Source of the DNA: Salinimonas marina
GTDB lineage: Bacteria; Pseudomonadota; Gammaproteobacteria; Enterobacterales; Alteromonadaceae
Assembly: GCF_015644725.1 (NCBI RefSeq)
Contig: NZ_CP064795.1
Span: forward strand, 1,052,501 to 1,116,500
DNA: 64,000 nucleotides
Direction of reading: 5' to 3'
Shown: positions 10,820-20,745 of the stretch, piece by piece
Numbering within the stretch: the first letter of the stretch is position 1
How the letters are laid out: each line of letters starts with the position of its first letter
Translations under genes and position numbers: made by a program
The notes under the pieces: model-generated
Told to the model about the DNA's origin: nothing
Databases searched by the model: none
What the model saw: the letters and a program-made list of their open reading frames with translations, nothing else

Positions 10820-11299
10820 ATGAAATTAACATCTAAAGGCCGGTACGCCGTGACCGCCATGCTTGATGTGGCGCTTCATTCTACCCGCGGCCCGGTTCCT
10901 TTGGCCGACATCTCTGAACGGCAGGAAATATCGCTGTCTTATCTGGAACAGCTTTTTTCACGTCTTCGTAAAGAGCAACTGGTCAGCAGTGTACGCGGGC
11001 CTGGCGGAGGGTATCTTCTCAGTCGCGAGCCCGTAGATATTGCCATTGGTGAGGTTATTCGTGCAGTGGATGAGTCGGTAGATGCCACCCGCTGTCAGGG
11101 CCAATCAGATTGTCAGGGCGGCGAACGCTGCCTGACCCATAGTCTGTGGCAGGACTTAAGCGACCGGATCAGTGTTTTTTTGAATGGCATTACCCTGGGC
11201 GAATTAATGGCCCAGCGGGATGTATTGGAAGTTGCTGACCGGCAGGATAAAAACATTCTGGGGAAATCTCAGGATATTCAGGTGAGTATACAACTGTGA
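10820..11299 (+). CDS. iscR: Fe-S cluster assembly transcriptional regulator IscR
   Basis: Rrf2-family regulator that binds a [2Fe-2S] cluster. The ATG at 10820 follows GGGAG and gives [19 protein letters not shown], the known IscR start. The 159-residue protein keeps the winged helix ([15 protein letters not shown]) and the cluster ligands Cys92, Cys98, Cys104 and His107 in [17 protein letters not shown], at the same numbers as in E. coli. It overlaps iscS by 4 bases (GTGA) and is probably the first gene of the whole iron-sulfur locus. Confidence 0.97.
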   Translation: MKLTSKGRYAVTAMLDVALHSTRGPVPLADISERQEISLSYLEQLFSRLRKEQLVSSVRGPGGGYLLSREPVDIAIGEVIRAVDESVDATRCQGQSDCQGGERCLTHSLWQDLSDRISVFLNGITLGELMAQRDVLEVADRQDKNILGKSQDIQVSIQL

Positions 11300-12468
11300 G
11301 TAATCAAGCACAGCCACCGGTCTATCTGGACTATGCGGCCACCACCCCGGTGGACCCGGTGGTCGCCGAACAAATGATGCAATGTCTGACTATGGACGGC
11401 AATTTTGGTAATCCTGCGTCGCGGACCTATCGTTACGGCTGGATGGCAGAAGAGGCCGTGGATGTGGCCCGTAGTCAGGTGGCAGATTTGCTGAATTGTG
11501 ATCCCCGTGAAGTGGTGTTTACCTCTGGTGCCACCGAAGCCAATAACCTGGCGATTAAAGGTGTGGCCGAGCAATACCAGGATAAAGGCCGGCATATTGT
11601 TACCGTGGTTACGGAACATAAAGCCGTGCTCGATACCTGTGCTTATTTGCAAACCCAGGGCTATGAAGTTACCTACCTACCGGTTGATGATCAAGGTTTG
11701 ATCAGCCTGACAGAGCTTGAAGAGGCGTTGCGTGATGACACCATTTTGGTGTCGGTAATGCACGTAAACAATGAAATTGGTGTAATTCAGGATATCGCTG
11801 CTATCGGTAAATTGTGCCAGGAGCGCCAGATTGCCTTTCATGTCGACGGCGCACAAAGCGTCGGCAAGTTACCCGTGGATCTAAGTACCTTACCGGTTGA
11901 CCTGTATTCGTTATCAGCTCACAAGTTCTACGGGCCTAAAGGTAGCGGCGCTTTGTTTGTACGCCGGCGTCCGAAGGTTCGGGTGGCCCAGCAGATACAT
12001 GGTGGCGGTCACGAACGTGGAATGCGCTCCGGGACCCTGGCGACTCATCAAATCGTCGGACTGGGCGCTGCCTGCCAACTGGCCAGTGCCCACCTGGATG
12101 AAGAAATAGAGCGTATCGGTGCGCTACGTGACAGACTCTGGCAGGGACTGAGCGCGCTTCCTAACAGCAAGCTTAATGGCCATCCCACGCAGCGTGTTTC
12201 GGGAAACTTGAATGTTAGCTTCACCGGCGTGGATGGCGAGAGCCTTATTATGGCATTAAATAGCATTGCGGTGTCATCGGGTTCAGCCTGTACATCTGCC
12301 AGCATGGAGCCATCTTATGTGCTGCGCGCCATTGGCTGCGATGCCGAAACCGCTCATAGTGGGTTGCGTTTTTCTGTAGGTCGCTATACCTCAAGCGATG
12401 ACATTGATCACGCGGTAGAAAAAGTTACCGATGTGGTTACCCGTATGCTTGAGACAAACGGCCAGTAA
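11296..12468 (+). CDS. iscS: cysteine desulfurase, IscS type
   Basis: PLP-dependent enzyme that takes sulfur from cysteine as a persulfide. The 390-residue protein starts at a GTG overlapping the iscR stop. The PLP lysine is Lys210 in [12 protein letters not shown] and the persulfide cysteine is Cys332 in [17 protein letters not shown], which is the IscS-type loop. It ends about 14 residues earlier than E. coli IscS, and the aligned region lacks the tail that contacts IscU there. No iscU follows; a separate promoter and sufB come next. It may serve tRNA thiolation and other sulfur acceptors as well as SUF. Confidence 0.9.
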   Translation: MSNQAQPPVYLDYAATTPVDPVVAEQMMQCLTMDGNFGNPASRTYRYGWMAEEAVDVARSQVADLLNCDPREVVFTSGATEANNLAIKGVAEQYQDKGRHIVTVVTEHKAVLDTCAYLQTQGYEVTYLPVDDQGLISLTELEEALRDDTILVSVMHVNNEIGVIQDIAAIGKLCQERQIAFHVDGAQSVGKLPVDLSTLPVDLYSLSAHKFYGPKGSGALFVRRRPKVRVAQQIHGGGHERGMRSGTLATHQIVGLGAACQLASAHLDEEIERIGALRDRLWQGLSALPNSKLNGHPTQRVSGNLNVSFTGVDGESLIMALNSIAVSSGSACTSASMEPSYVLRAIGCDAETAHSGLRFSVGRYTSSDDIDHAVEKVTDVVTRMLETNGQ

Positions 12469-12513
12469 TCCACCTGTAGACTTATTCGCGTTGAATAAAA
12501 CCTGATATTCGGG

Positions 12514-12547
12514 CATGATCCGCCGCGCTCCGGCGAGGCGGATCATG
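12514..12547. repeat. hairpin between iscS and the sufB promoter
   Basis: CATGATCCGCC (12514-12524) and GGCGGATCATG (12537-12547) form a perfect 11-base-pair stem over a 12-base loop. No T run follows, so it may protect or pause the iscRS transcript and does not look like a standard terminator. It lies 46 bases after iscS and 45 before the second IscR-type site. Confidence 0.6.
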
Positions 12548-12591
12548 GCAATTTATATAAAGCGTCGGCACACCACACCGGCACCCGCATA

Positions 12592-12624
12592 ATACTTGAG
12601 TGTTTTACTCAGGTATTATACAAT
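12592..12624 (+). promoter_or_regulatory. internal suf promoter with an IscR-type palindrome
   Basis: Bases 12592-12616 (ATACTTGAGTG, then TTTT, then ACTCAGGTAT) match the type-1 IscR consensus at 23 of 25 positions. The two differences are symmetric (GAGT/ACTC in place of GACT/AGTC), so the dyad is kept. TTGAGT (12596-12601), 17 bases, then TACAAT (12619-12624) makes the promoter. The -35 begins at base 5 of the site, exactly as at iscR. The sufB start is 124 bases beyond the -10. Confidence 0.75.
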
Positions 12625-12747
12625 ACAGCACAGTTTAAAAGCGTTGAGCAGCTTTTCACACACCACGAAAAAGTGATGTAGGGCAAGACCGTCATGGCCC
12701 TTTTATTCAATGCTCCGCTATAGCAGGCAAACAAGTGAGACTTCAAT

Positions 12748-14193
12748 ATGAGTGAACAGAGCGAACAGATAGATCAGGCGCTGGAACGTAAGTACGATGC
12801 CGGTTTCTACTCTGACATCGAGTCTGAAACATTTGAAAATGGTCTGGACGAGTCGGTTATCCGCCGTATCTCGGCTATGAAAAATGAGCCTGAATGGATG
12901 CTGGACTGGCGTTTAAAAGCCTACCATGCCTGGCTGGAGATGGACGAGCCGGAATGGGCCCATGTCCATTATCCAAAAATTGATTTTCAGTCGATTTCGT
13001 ATTATTCGGCCCCCAAAAGCATGAAGGATAAACCCCAGTCACTGGATGAAGTAGATCCTGAGTTACTGCGAACCTACGAAAAGCTGGGCATTCCCCTGCA
13101 CGAACAGGAAATGCTGGCCGGTGTCGCCGTGGATGCGGTTTTTGATTCGGTTTCGGTGGTGACGACCTTCCGGGAAAAGCTGGAAGAAGCTGGGGTTATT
13201 TTTTGTCCTATCTCAGAGGCTATTCAGAAGTACCCGGAACTGGTAAAAAAATATATTGGTTCAGTGGTGCCCCGTAGCGACAATTTCTACGCCGCTCTCA
13301 ACTGCGCGGTATTTACCGACGGTTCGTTTGTTTATATTCCAAAAGGCGTTCGTTGCCCGATGGAGTTGTCGACCTATTTTCGTATCAACCAGGAAAATAC
13401 CGGTCAGTTCGAGCGTACCTTAATTGTGGCTGAAGAAGGCAGCTATGTAAGCTACCTGGAAGGCTGTACTGCACCGCAACGTGACGAAAATCAGCTGCAC
13501 GCCGCAGTGGTAGAGCTGGTGGCCATGGATGATGCGCAAATCAAGTATTCCACAGTACAAAACTGGTATCCCGGAGATGAGAATGGCAAGGGTGGCATTT
13601 ACAATTTTGTGACCAAGCGTGGCATTTGTCACACTAATGCCAAAATTTCCTGGACTCAGGTGGAAACCGGCTCGGCGGTAACCTGGAAATACCCAAGCTG
13701 TATCCTGAAGGGCGACAACAGTGTGGGTGAATTCTATTCGGTCGCATTAACCCGTGGTCGTCAGCAAGCCGACACCGGTACTAAAATGATACACATTGGT
13801 AAAAATACCCGTTCGACCATTATCTCCAAAGGGATCTCGGCTGGTAAAAGCAATAATGCTTATCGTGGTCTGGTATCAATGGGCCCTAAGGCAGAAGGTG
13901 CGCGTAACTTTACCGAGTGTGACTCGCTGCTGATTGGTGATACCTGTGGAGCGCACACATTCCCGTATATCGAAAGCCGCAATCCTACTGCGATTGTGGA
14001 GCATGAAGCCACTACCTCTAAGGTAAGTGACGACCAGCTGTTCCTGTGTCAGCAGCGTGGTTTGGATCCTGAGAAAGCCGTTTCGATGATTGTGAACGGT
14101 TTCTGTAAGGAAGTATTTAAAGAATTACCGATGGAGTTTGCGGTGGAAGCCGGCAAACTGCTCGAAATTAGTCTTGAAGGTTCAGTGGGGTAA
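12748..14193 (+). CDS. sufB: Fe-S cluster assembly scaffold subunit SufB
   Basis: Scaffold of the SufBC2D complex on which new Fe-S clusters are built. The 481-residue protein is slightly shorter than E. coli SufB (495). It has the N-terminal block from [10 protein letters not shown] to [15 protein letters not shown], the beta-helix core ([29 protein letters not shown]), and the C-terminal region with [15 protein letters not shown] and [20 protein letters not shown]. It is followed by sufC after 2 bases. Confidence 0.98.
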   Translation: MSEQSEQIDQALERKYDAGFYSDIESETFENGLDESVIRRISAMKNEPEWMLDWRLKAYHAWLEMDEPEWAHVHYPKIDFQSISYYSAPKSMKDKPQSLDEVDPELLRTYEKLGIPLHEQEMLAGVAVDAVFDSVSVVTTFREKLEEAGVIFCPISEAIQKYPELVKKYIGSVVPRSDNFYAALNCAVFTDGSFVYIPKGVRCPMELSTYFRINQENTGQFERTLIVAEEGSYVSYLEGCTAPQRDENQLHAAVVELVAMDDAQIKYSTVQNWYPGDENGKGGIYNFVTKRGICHTNAKISWTQVETGSAVTWKYPSCILKGDNSVGEFYSVALTRGRQQADTGTKMIHIGKNTRSTIISKGISAGKSNNAYRGLVSMGPKAEGARNFTECDSLLIGDTCGAHTFPYIESRNPTAIVEHEATTSKVSDDQLFLCQQRGLDPEKAVSMIVNGFCKEVFKELPMEFAVEAGKLLEISLEGSVG

Positions 14194-14195
14194 TA

Positions 14196-14957
14196 ATGCT
14201 TAAGATTCAGAATTTACATGCAAGCGTCGAAGACAAGACCATCATCAAAGGTCTGGACCTGGAAGTAAACCCAGGCGAAGTACACGCAATCATGGGCCCG
14301 AACGGTGCCGGCAAATCCACGCTGGGCTATGTATTGTCAGGCCGTGATGGCTACGAAGTGAATGAAGGTACAGCGACTTTCAAAAATGAAGATTTGCTGG
14401 ATATGGAAGTAGAAGAACGCGCCCAGGCTGGCCTGTTTCTGGCATTTCAGTATCCGGTCGAAATTCCTGGCGTCAGCAACATGGAATTTATGAAAGAGTC
14501 AGTTAATGCGATTCGCGAAAAACAGGGCAAAGAGGCATTAAGTGCAGCTGAATTTTTGAAAACCGCGAAAGAAGCCTGCAAGCAGGTGCAATTGCCGTTA
14601 GCATTTTTAAAACGAGGTGTTAACGAAGGCTTTTCCGGCGGTGAGAAAAAGCGTAATGAAATTATGCAGATGATTTTGCTGGAGCCTTCGTTGGTGATTC
14701 TTGACGAATCTGACTCTGGTTTGGATGTCGATGCGTTGCAGGTAGTGGCCAATGGGGTTAACAGCCAACGCGATGGCAAACGCAGCTTTATCGTGGTGAC
14801 GCACTATCAGCGCCTGCTTGACTACATCGAGCCCGATTTCGTACATATTCTGGCTGACGGCAAAATTGTGAAAAGTGGCGATGCCTCGCTGGCTAAAGAA
14901 GTAGAGAAAAGCGGCTACGCATTTTTAGGTAAAAAATACGAGGAGTCAGAAGTATGA
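14196..14957 (+). CDS. sufC: Fe-S cluster assembly ATPase SufC
   Basis: ABC-type ATPase of the SufBC2D complex; it is soluble and not a transporter. The 253-residue protein has Walker A GPNGAGKST, a SufC-type Q-loop (FLAFQYPVEIPGVSN), the signature GFSGGEKKRNEIMQM and Walker B LVILDESDSGLDVD. Its stop overlaps the sufD start (ATGA), pointing to coupled translation. Confidence 0.98.
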   Translation: MLKIQNLHASVEDKTIIKGLDLEVNPGEVHAIMGPNGAGKSTLGYVLSGRDGYEVNEGTATFKNEDLLDMEVEERAQAGLFLAFQYPVEIPGVSNMEFMKESVNAIREKQGKEALSAAEFLKTAKEACKQVQLPLAFLKRGVNEGFSGGEKKRNEIMQMILLEPSLVILDESDSGLDVDALQVVANGVNSQRDGKRSFIVVTHYQRLLDYIEPDFVHILADGKIVKSGDASLAKEVEKSGYAFLGKKYEESEV

Positions 14958-16228
14958 GTCAATGGCTAAATCAGGTCATTGAGCACGCGACTGCCCCATC
15001 AGATTTTCTGGCCACCGTGCGCCAACAGTCGCGTGAGACCTTAAAGCAACAAGGCTGGCCTGGCAGGCGCGCCGAGAGCTGGCGGTTTACGCCGCTAACC
15101 TCGGTAGCCAAACGTGAAGTTAAGCCAGCGGATACAGTACCGGTTGAAACCAACACCACTCATAGTGTGGCACAAATTGCCGGGTTGGAAGCGTTTGACC
15201 TGATATTTGTGGATGGGCAGCTGGCCACCGATTGTAGCAAGCTGGATTTACCCGAAAGCGTTGTTATCGCTACCTTCGATCGGCTGGATGAAGCCCAGCA
15301 ACAGCGCGCCGCCAGCGTATTTGGTCAGGTGAAGCCTACCCACCATGTTTTTGGACTGGTCAATGATATTGCCAGCGCGCAGGGCGTGTTTATTGATGTG
15401 CCAGCTGGCGTGAAACTGGACAAAATGATTCGCATTACCAATGTGATCACCCAGGATGTGGATGCCCATACCCGCGTAGCGGTAAACCTTGGTGAAAACG
15501 CCAGTGCCCGTATTCTAGAACAGGCTGAAGGTGATACGCCCAGTATGTCCACGGCCTTTGTCGAGTATGCCATTGGGGATAATGCCCACCTGGAACATTA
15601 TCGCTTTGCGTTTATGGCCGGACAGGCCAAACAAATTGGCGGCAGCCACTTTGCCTTAGGCAATCACTCTACCTTAAATAGTACGGTGGTGGGCTATGGC
15701 AGTGAGCTCTCGCGACTGGATGTGGATATTATCCACCGCGGAGAGCATGCTGACGCTAAGATGAATGCTGTTTATTTGCTGGCCCAGGGCGAGCTGTTCG
15801 ATTTGCATTCAAATATTGAACATACCCTGCCTAATGGCACGACCGAAGAAAATGCACGGGGTATTATTGGTGATAATGCCCGCGCGGTTTTCAATGGTCG
15901 AATTCATATTCATCGTGATGCGCAAAAAACTCTGGCCGAGCTGAACAACCGTAATTTATTGCTATCTCGCCGGGGACTGATAAACACCAAGCCCGAGCTT
16001 GAGATTTATGCTGACGATGTTAAATGTGCACATGGTGCTACCGTGGCAGAGATTGATGAAGAAGCGCTGTATTATCTGCTCAGTCGGGGCATTTCCCGTA
16101 GCAAGGCGCTGGTTATCCTTAACTTTGGTTTTATCCAGGAACTGGTAAATCAGGTCCCTGATGAAGCTATTCGTGAGTGGCTGCTGCCTAAGCTGAGTGA
16201 GCGTTTTGCCCGGATGGAGGTAAAATGA
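14954..16228 (+). CDS. sufD: Fe-S cluster assembly protein SufD
   Basis: Paralogue of SufB that completes the SufBC2D complex and is needed for iron entry. The 424-residue protein shows the N-terminal helical region and the family C-terminal blocks HSNIEHTLPNGTTEENARGI, NRNLLLSRRGLINTKPELEI and DDVKCAHGATVAEIDEEALYYL. The histidine in KCAHGAT corresponds to the conserved functional histidine of SufD. It overlaps sufC and sufS by 4 bases each. Confidence 0.97.
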   Translation: MSQWLNQVIEHATAPSDFLATVRQQSRETLKQQGWPGRRAESWRFTPLTSVAKREVKPADTVPVETNTTHSVAQIAGLEAFDLIFVDGQLATDCSKLDLPESVVIATFDRLDEAQQQRAASVFGQVKPTHHVFGLVNDIASAQGVFIDVPAGVKLDKMIRITNVITQDVDAHTRVAVNLGENASARILEQAEGDTPSMSTAFVEYAIGDNAHLEHYRFAFMAGQAKQIGGSHFALGNHSTLNSTVVGYGSELSRLDVDIIHRGEHADAKMNAVYLLAQGELFDLHSNIEHTLPNGTTEENARGIIGDNARAVFNGRIHIHRDAQKTLAELNNRNLLLSRRGLINTKPELEIYADDVKCAHGATVAEIDEEALYYLLSRGISRSKALVILNFGFIQELVNQVPDEAIREWLLPKLSERFARMEVK

Positions 16229-17442
16229 GCCTGAATGTCGCTGCGCTACGTCAACAATTTCCTATTTTGTCTCGTGAGATTGACGGTAAGCCGCTGATCT
16301 ACCTGGATAACGCGGCGACAACCCAAAAGCCGCAAGCGGTATTGGATGCCATTATCGATTATTACACAACGTGTAATGCGAATGTGCATCGCGGTGCGCA
16401 TCAGTTATCGGATGAGGCAACCCGCCGTTACGAGTCTGCTCGCGATACGGTGGCCCGGTTTATTAATGCGGGTGCCCGGGAAGAGGTCATCTGGACGCGC
16501 GGCACCACCGAAGCGATTAATTTGGTGGCCAACGGTCTGGCGCAGCTGCTGCAAGCGGGTGATGAAGTGATGGTGACCGAAATGGAGCACCACGCTAATT
16601 TGGTTACATGGCAACAGGCCTGTAAACATTCGGGCGCCACGCTTAAGGTTGTGCCTATCAATGAGCGTGGCGAACTGGACGAAACAGCCTTTGAAAGCAT
16701 GTTGAACCCGGCAACCCGGCTGGTGGCCATGCCCCATGTGTCGAATGCACTGGGTACGGTAAACCCGATTCAGACTCTGACCGCGAAAGCGAAAGCAGCA
16801 GGGGCCTGGGTGTTAATAGATGGGGCCCAGGGCATTGCTCATGGTGATGTCGACGTACAAGCCATTGGCTGCGACTTTTATGCATTTTCCGGTCATAAAC
16901 TGTATGGGCCTACCGGTATCGGGGTTTTGTGGGGCAGGCGCTCGGTTCTGGCAGACTGGCCGGTGTGGCTGGTGGGTGGTGAAATGATTCAGGAAGTTAC
17001 CTATCAGGATGCCACATGGGGCGAGCTGCCAAATCGTCTGGAAGCCGGTACGCCAGATATTGCCGGTGCCATTGGCCTGGCCGCCGCGCTCGACTGGTTT
17101 ATGGCCCTGGACCAAAAGGCGATTCAGACCCACGAGAAAGCCTTACTGGCCAGTGCCCATGCACAGGCAGAAGAGTTTGACGGCCTGCAAATTATTGGTA
17201 CGGCGAAAAACAAAATTGGCGTAATGAGCTTTATGCTCGACGGTGCGCACCCGGCCGATGTCGGCTTTATCCTGGATCGTCAGGGCATTGCCATTCGTAC
17301 CGGCGATAACTGCGCTCAACCACTAATGAAAAAGCTGGGAATTCCCGGCACGGCCCGGGCATCGTTTTCCATTTACAATACAATGGATGAAGTGGATGCG
17401 TTGTTCTCGGCGCTGCGTAAAGCCAGAAAAATGCTGGCTTAA
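16225..17442 (+). CDS. sufS: cysteine desulfurase SufS
   Basis: PLP enzyme that works with SufE to give sulfur to SufBCD. The 405-residue product has the PLP lysine Lys225 in FSGHKLYGPTGIG and the persulfide cysteine Cys363 in RTGDNCAQPLM, which is the SufS (group II) arrangement, distinct from the upstream IscS-type enzyme. The sequence DNCAQPLM departs slightly from the more common HHCAMPLM. The start overlaps sufD. Confidence 0.97.
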   Translation: MSLNVAALRQQFPILSREIDGKPLIYLDNAATTQKPQAVLDAIIDYYTTCNANVHRGAHQLSDEATRRYESARDTVARFINAGAREEVIWTRGTTEAINLVANGLAQLLQAGDEVMVTEMEHHANLVTWQQACKHSGATLKVVPINERGELDETAFESMLNPATRLVAMPHVSNALGTVNPIQTLTAKAKAAGAWVLIDGAQGIAHGDVDVQAIGCDFYAFSGHKLYGPTGIGVLWGRRSVLADWPVWLVGGEMIQEVTYQDATWGELPNRLEAGTPDIAGAIGLAAALDWFMALDQKAIQTHEKALLASAHAQAEEFDGLQIIGTAKNKIGVMSFMLDGAHPADVGFILDRQGIAIRTGDNCAQPLMKKLGIPGTARASFSIYNTMDEVDALFSALRKARKMLA

Positions 17443-17453
17443 CAGGAGACGAT

Positions 17454-17810
17454 ATGAGTGTTGAAACCTTTGTACCAAGTAACACTGTCGTGTCGCTAAC
17501 CGATGCGGCAAAAAAACATTTTTCAGCTAAGCTGGCCAAGGCCGACAAAAACTGGATTCGACTATCTACCCGGGTCAGTGGTTGTACCGGTTATGCCTAT
17601 GTACTGGATTTTGCCGATAGTCCCGAAGCGGACGATGAAACCCTGGATGCCGGCGATAATGTTAAAGTTGCTATCGCCAGTAATGCTGTAAGCTTGCTGC
17701 GTGGTACCGAAATTGATTATGTCATGGAAGGAGTTAATGGCGTGATTAAGTACTACAACCCGAACGTAGTAGATGAATGTGGTTGTGGCGAAAGCTTTAA
17801 CATAGGCTAA
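17454..17810 (+). CDS. sufA: A-type Fe-S carrier protein (SufA/HesB family)
   Basis: A 118-residue member of the IscA/SufA/HesB family, which carries clusters or iron to targets. The three conserved cysteines are present, in VSGCTGYAYVLDF and in the C-terminal ECGCGESF. The middle of the protein is acidic. It starts 11 bases after sufS behind AGGAG. The family is certain; SufA rather than IscA or ErpA is inferred from its place in the suf operon. Confidence 0.85.
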   Translation: MSVETFVPSNTVVSLTDAAKKHFSAKLAKADKNWIRLSTRVSGCTGYAYVLDFADSPEADDETLDAGDNVKVAIASNAVSLLRGTEIDYVMEGVNGVIKYYNPNVVDECGCGESFNIG

Positions 17811-17820
17811 GAAAGTAAAC

Positions 17821-18357
17821 ATGGCAGCACAGAAAATGGTAGTCACAGAACGTGACTGCACCGCCCGGCTGGTACCAGCTGGTGACAAAACCGTTATTCG
17901 CGAAGGCGAGTTTGTCAGTATTACTCAAGAGCTGGGTGGCAATTACACCATTACCTGGCAGGGCAACATGTACCGGATTGATGGTACCGATGCCGATGCT
18001 ATTGGCCGCAAACCGCAGGTACTGAATTTTGAAGCACCCGCAGACGGCACCATCAGCGAACAGCAGGTCTGGGATGCGATGGAAACCATTTACGACCCGG
18101 AAATCCCAATTAATCTGGTGTCGCTGGGCCTTATCTATAAAGTCGATATTGACCAGGATAACCACAAGGTGAGTGTGCAGATGACACTTACCGCGCCAGG
18201 CTGCGGTATGGGCCCGGTATTAGTCGGTGATGTGGAATACCGGGTTGGCATGGTACCGCATGTGAATGACGTGGAGGTTGAACTGGTGTTTGATCCGCCC
18301 TGGTCCCGTGAAATGATGAGTGAAGAAGCTCAGCTTGAAGCTGGTTTGTTTTTTTAA
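17821..18357 (+). CDS. sufT: Fe-S assembly factor SufT (DUF59 family)
   Basis: A 178-residue protein whose C-terminal half is a DUF59/MIP18 domain with YDPEIPINLVSLGLIY and LTAPGCGMGPVLVGDVEYRV. The cysteine in APGC is the conserved one. The N-terminal 75 residues form the extra domain found in SufT proteins. Members of this group help Fe-S protein maturation in bacteria using SUF. It lies between the A-type carrier and sufE in one tight operon. Confidence 0.92.
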   Translation: MAAQKMVVTERDCTARLVPAGDKTVIREGEFVSITQELGGNYTITWQGNMYRIDGTDADAIGRKPQVLNFEAPADGTISEQQVWDAMETIYDPEIPINLVSLGLIYKVDIDQDNHKVSVQMTLTAPGCGMGPVLVGDVEYRVGMVPHVNDVEVELVFDPPWSREMMSEEAQLEAGLFF

Positions 18358-18381
18358 TTACTACTTGGGATAAGCAACACT

Positions 18382-18795
18382 ATGCAATTGCCAGATAGTC
18401 AGGAAATTATTGACGACATCGCGTTTTTCGATGACTGGGAACAGCGCTATCAATACATTATTGATTTAGGCAAAGCGATTCCGGGGCTCAGCGAGGAACA
18501 AAAAACCAGTGATCGGCTGGTGAAAGGCTGTCAAAGCTCGGTATGGATGGCGTCGCGCATCCACGAAGGGCGCATTCAGTTTGACGTGGACAGCGATGCA
18601 GTGATTGTCCAGGGCTTGTTGGCTTTGGTGTTGGCAGCCTACAACGACAAAACCCCGGCGCAGATTCTGGCGTTTGATATTGACGGTTATTTTGCCGAGC
18701 TGGATCTTGAGCGTCATATCAGTCCGACCCGGGGCAATGGCTTACGGGCAATTGTCGGGCAGATACAGGCGCTGGCAAAATCAGCCACTCGTTAA
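18382..18795 (+). CDS. sufE: sulfur acceptor protein SufE
   Basis: Accepts persulfide sulfur from SufS and passes it to SufBCD. The 137-residue protein has the acceptor Cys50 in RLVKGCQSSVWM and the family helix block FDDWEQRYQYIIDLGK. It is the last gene of the operon. The following hairpin (CCAGAGC 18839-18845 with GCTCTGG 18857-18863) lacks a T run and overlaps the ndk -35. Confidence 0.95.
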   Translation: MQLPDSQEIIDDIAFFDDWEQRYQYIIDLGKAIPGLSEEQKTSDRLVKGCQSSVWMASRIHEGRIQFDVDSDAVIVQGLLALVLAAYNDKTPAQILAFDIDGYFAELDLERHISPTRGNGLRAIVGQIQALAKSATR

Positions 18796-18860
18796 TGGCG
18801 AAATGCCGGGGCTGGCTGAAACAAATATAGAATTAACTCCAGAGCAATGAACATCGGCTC

Positions 18861-18889
18861 TGGTCATGTTGCCAAGAATTGCCTATAAT
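18861..18889 (+). promoter_or_regulatory. ndk promoter
   Basis: TGGTCA (18861-18866), a 17-base spacer and TATAAT (18884-18889) lie 43 bases before ndk. The -10 is perfect and the -35 matches 4 of 6 bases. Confidence 0.65.
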
Positions 18890-18931
18890 TTGCGGCCAAA
18901 ATATTAATAGACTTTTTCGGAGACAAGAAAA

Positions 18932-19363
18932 ATGGCTCTAGAGCGTACTTTTTCGATTATTAAGCCTGATGCAGTAGCAAAAAATGTTATCGGTGCAATT
19001 TACAACCGTTTTGAATCTGCGGGTTTGCGCATTGTTGCCTCTAAAATGGTACACCTGAGCAAAGAACAGGCTGAAGGCTTTTATGCTGAGCATAAAGAGC
19101 GTCCTTTCTTTGGCGCCCTGGTAGATTTCATGACGTCTGGTCCGGTAATGGTTCAGGTTCTTGAAGGCGAAAACGCCGTAGTTAAAAACCGTGAAATCAT
19201 GGGTGCAACTAACCCAGCTGACGCGGCTGCCGGCACTCTGCGTGCTGACTATGCGGCTTCTATCGATGAAAACGCGGTTCACGGTTCTGATGCACCAGAA
19301 TCTGCAGCACGCGAAATCGCATACTTCTTTTCAGAAGAAGAAATCTGCCCACGCACTCGTTAA
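18932..19363 (+). CDS. ndk: nucleoside diphosphate kinase
   Basis: Transfers phosphate between nucleoside tri- and diphosphates. The 143-residue protein starts with [17 protein letters not shown], keeps the [14 protein letters not shown] block, and has the catalytic histidine in the family motif [17 protein letters not shown] ribosome-binding site (GGAG) precedes it. It forms its own unit with promoter and terminator, just before rlmN, as in related bacteria. Confidence 0.98.
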   Translation: MALERTFSIIKPDAVAKNVIGAIYNRFESAGLRIVASKMVHLSKEQAEGFYAEHKERPFFGALVDFMTSGPVMVQVLEGENAVVKNREIMGATNPADAAAGTLRADYAASIDENAVHGSDAPESAAREIAYFFSEEEICPRTR

Positions 19364-19381
19364 GCACGAGGCGGGTCAGAT

Positions 19382-19409
19382 AAAAGGAGAGCTAAGGCTC
19401 TCCTTTTTT
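19382..19409 (+). terminator. intrinsic terminator of ndk
   Basis: Eleven-base-pair stem (AAAAGGAGAGC with GCTCTCCTTTT) around a TAAG loop, ending in six T, 18 bases after the ndk stop. Confidence 0.93.
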
Positions 19410-19447
19410 GTTAGTGCCGAATCTTTGTCTCATCGCAGGCCTGTGCT

Positions 19448-19475
19448 TTTACCGGCATCGCGGCTATGGTAAAAT
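19448..19475 (+). promoter_or_regulatory. probable rlmN operon promoter
   Basis: TTTACC (19448-19453), a 16-base spacer and TAAAAT (19470-19475), after the ndk terminator and 113 bases before rlmN. It is the only reasonable pair seen in this gap. Confidence 0.45.
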
Positions 19476-19588
19476 TCGCGCCTAATTTTTGTACGATGCG
19501 AGCGGGCTCTCCCGCGCGTATCGGTATATGTTGCTGTTACTTAGGCAACCTCTTGATTTATATAGTTTAAGGTAAGGTCAGTCATCTT

Positions 19589-20707
19589 ATGGCAAAAACA
19601 AATTTGTTAAATCTCAATCGCGAAGGCCTGCGTGCGTTCTTCAAGGAGATTGGCGAAAAACCATTTCGGGCCGATCAGGTGATGAAATGGATATACCACC
19701 AGGGTGTCAGTGACTTTGCCGAAATGTCGAATCTGAACAAGAACCTGCGGCAGAAACTGGAAGAGCATTGCGAAATTAAAGCCCCGGAAATTGCTTATTT
19801 TCAGGAAGCCAGTGACGGTACTATTAAATTTGCCTTAACCTTAGAAGGTGGGCAGGAAGTTGAAAGTGTCTGGATCCCGGAAACCGATCGCGCCACACTG
19901 TGCGTTTCGTCGCAGGTGGGTTGTGCTCTGGAATGTACTTTTTGTTCTACTGCCCAGCAAGGTTTTAACCGTAATCTGTCGGTCAGTGAAATCATCGGTC
20001 AGGTATGGCGGGTCGCCACCTTTTTAGGGCTGTCTAATGATACCGGCAAGCGTCCGGTTACCAATGTGGTCATGATGGGTATGGGCGAACCTTTGCTTAA
20101 TCTGAAACATGTGATTCCGGCGATGGATCTGATGATGGACGACTTTGGTTTTGGTTTGTCGAAGCGTCGGGTCACGTTAAGTACCTCGGGCGTGGTGCCT
20201 GCACTGGACAAATTAGGTGACACCATTGATGTGGCGCTGGCGATTTCATTACATGCGCCTAATGATGAATTACGTAACGAAATTGTACCTATCAATAAAA
20301 AATACAATATCGAAGCATTTCTGGCAGGGGTCAGACGTTACCTGGATAAGTCGAAAGCCAACCAGGGCAAAGTCACCATTGAATATGTCATGCTTTCGCA
20401 TATTAACGACAGCACCGATCAGGCTCACGAACTGGCAAAAGTTTTGAAGGATACCCCCTGCAAGATTAACCTGATCCCATTTAATCCCTATCCGGGCTCC
20501 CCGTATACATGTTCGTCAAATTCGCGAATCGACCGGTTTTCTAAGGTATTAATGGAACATGGCTATACCGTGATGGTGCGTAAAACACGCGGCGATGATA
20601 TTGACGCGGCTTGCGGCCAGTTAGTGGGGGATGTGGTCGATCGCACCAAAAGAATGTTGAAAAAACAGATGAAGGGTGAGCAGATTTCGGTAAAAATGGC
20701 GCAGTAA
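19589..20707 (+). CDS. rlmN: dual-specificity 23S rRNA A2503 / tRNA A37 C2-methyltransferase RlmN
   Basis: Radical-SAM enzyme that methylates C2 of A2503 in 23S rRNA and A37 in some tRNAs. The 372-residue protein has the radical-SAM cluster motif [15 protein letters not shown] (C-x3-C-x2-C) and the C-terminal cysteine in [15 protein letters not shown] that takes part in the covalent mechanism. It heads the rlmN-pilW-rodZ-ispG run. Confidence 0.98.
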   Translation: MAKTNLLNLNREGLRAFFKEIGEKPFRADQVMKWIYHQGVSDFAEMSNLNKNLRQKLEEHCEIKAPEIAYFQEASDGTIKFALTLEGGQEVESVWIPETDRATLCVSSQVGCALECTFCSTAQQGFNRNLSVSEIIGQVWRVATFLGLSNDTGKRPVTNVVMMGMGEPLLNLKHVIPAMDLMMDDFGFGLSKRRVTLSTSGVVPALDKLGDTIDVALAISLHAPNDELRNEIVPINKKYNIEAFLAGVRRYLDKSKANQGKVTIEYVMLSHINDSTDQAHELAKVLKDTPCKINLIPFNPYPGSPYTCSSNSRIDRFSKVLMEHGYTVMVRKTRGDDIDAACGQLVGDVVDRTKRMLKKQMKGEQISVKMAQ

Positions 20708-20745
20708 TCTAACTGGTACGAAATTCATAAGGAGGTAGTCGCCCC

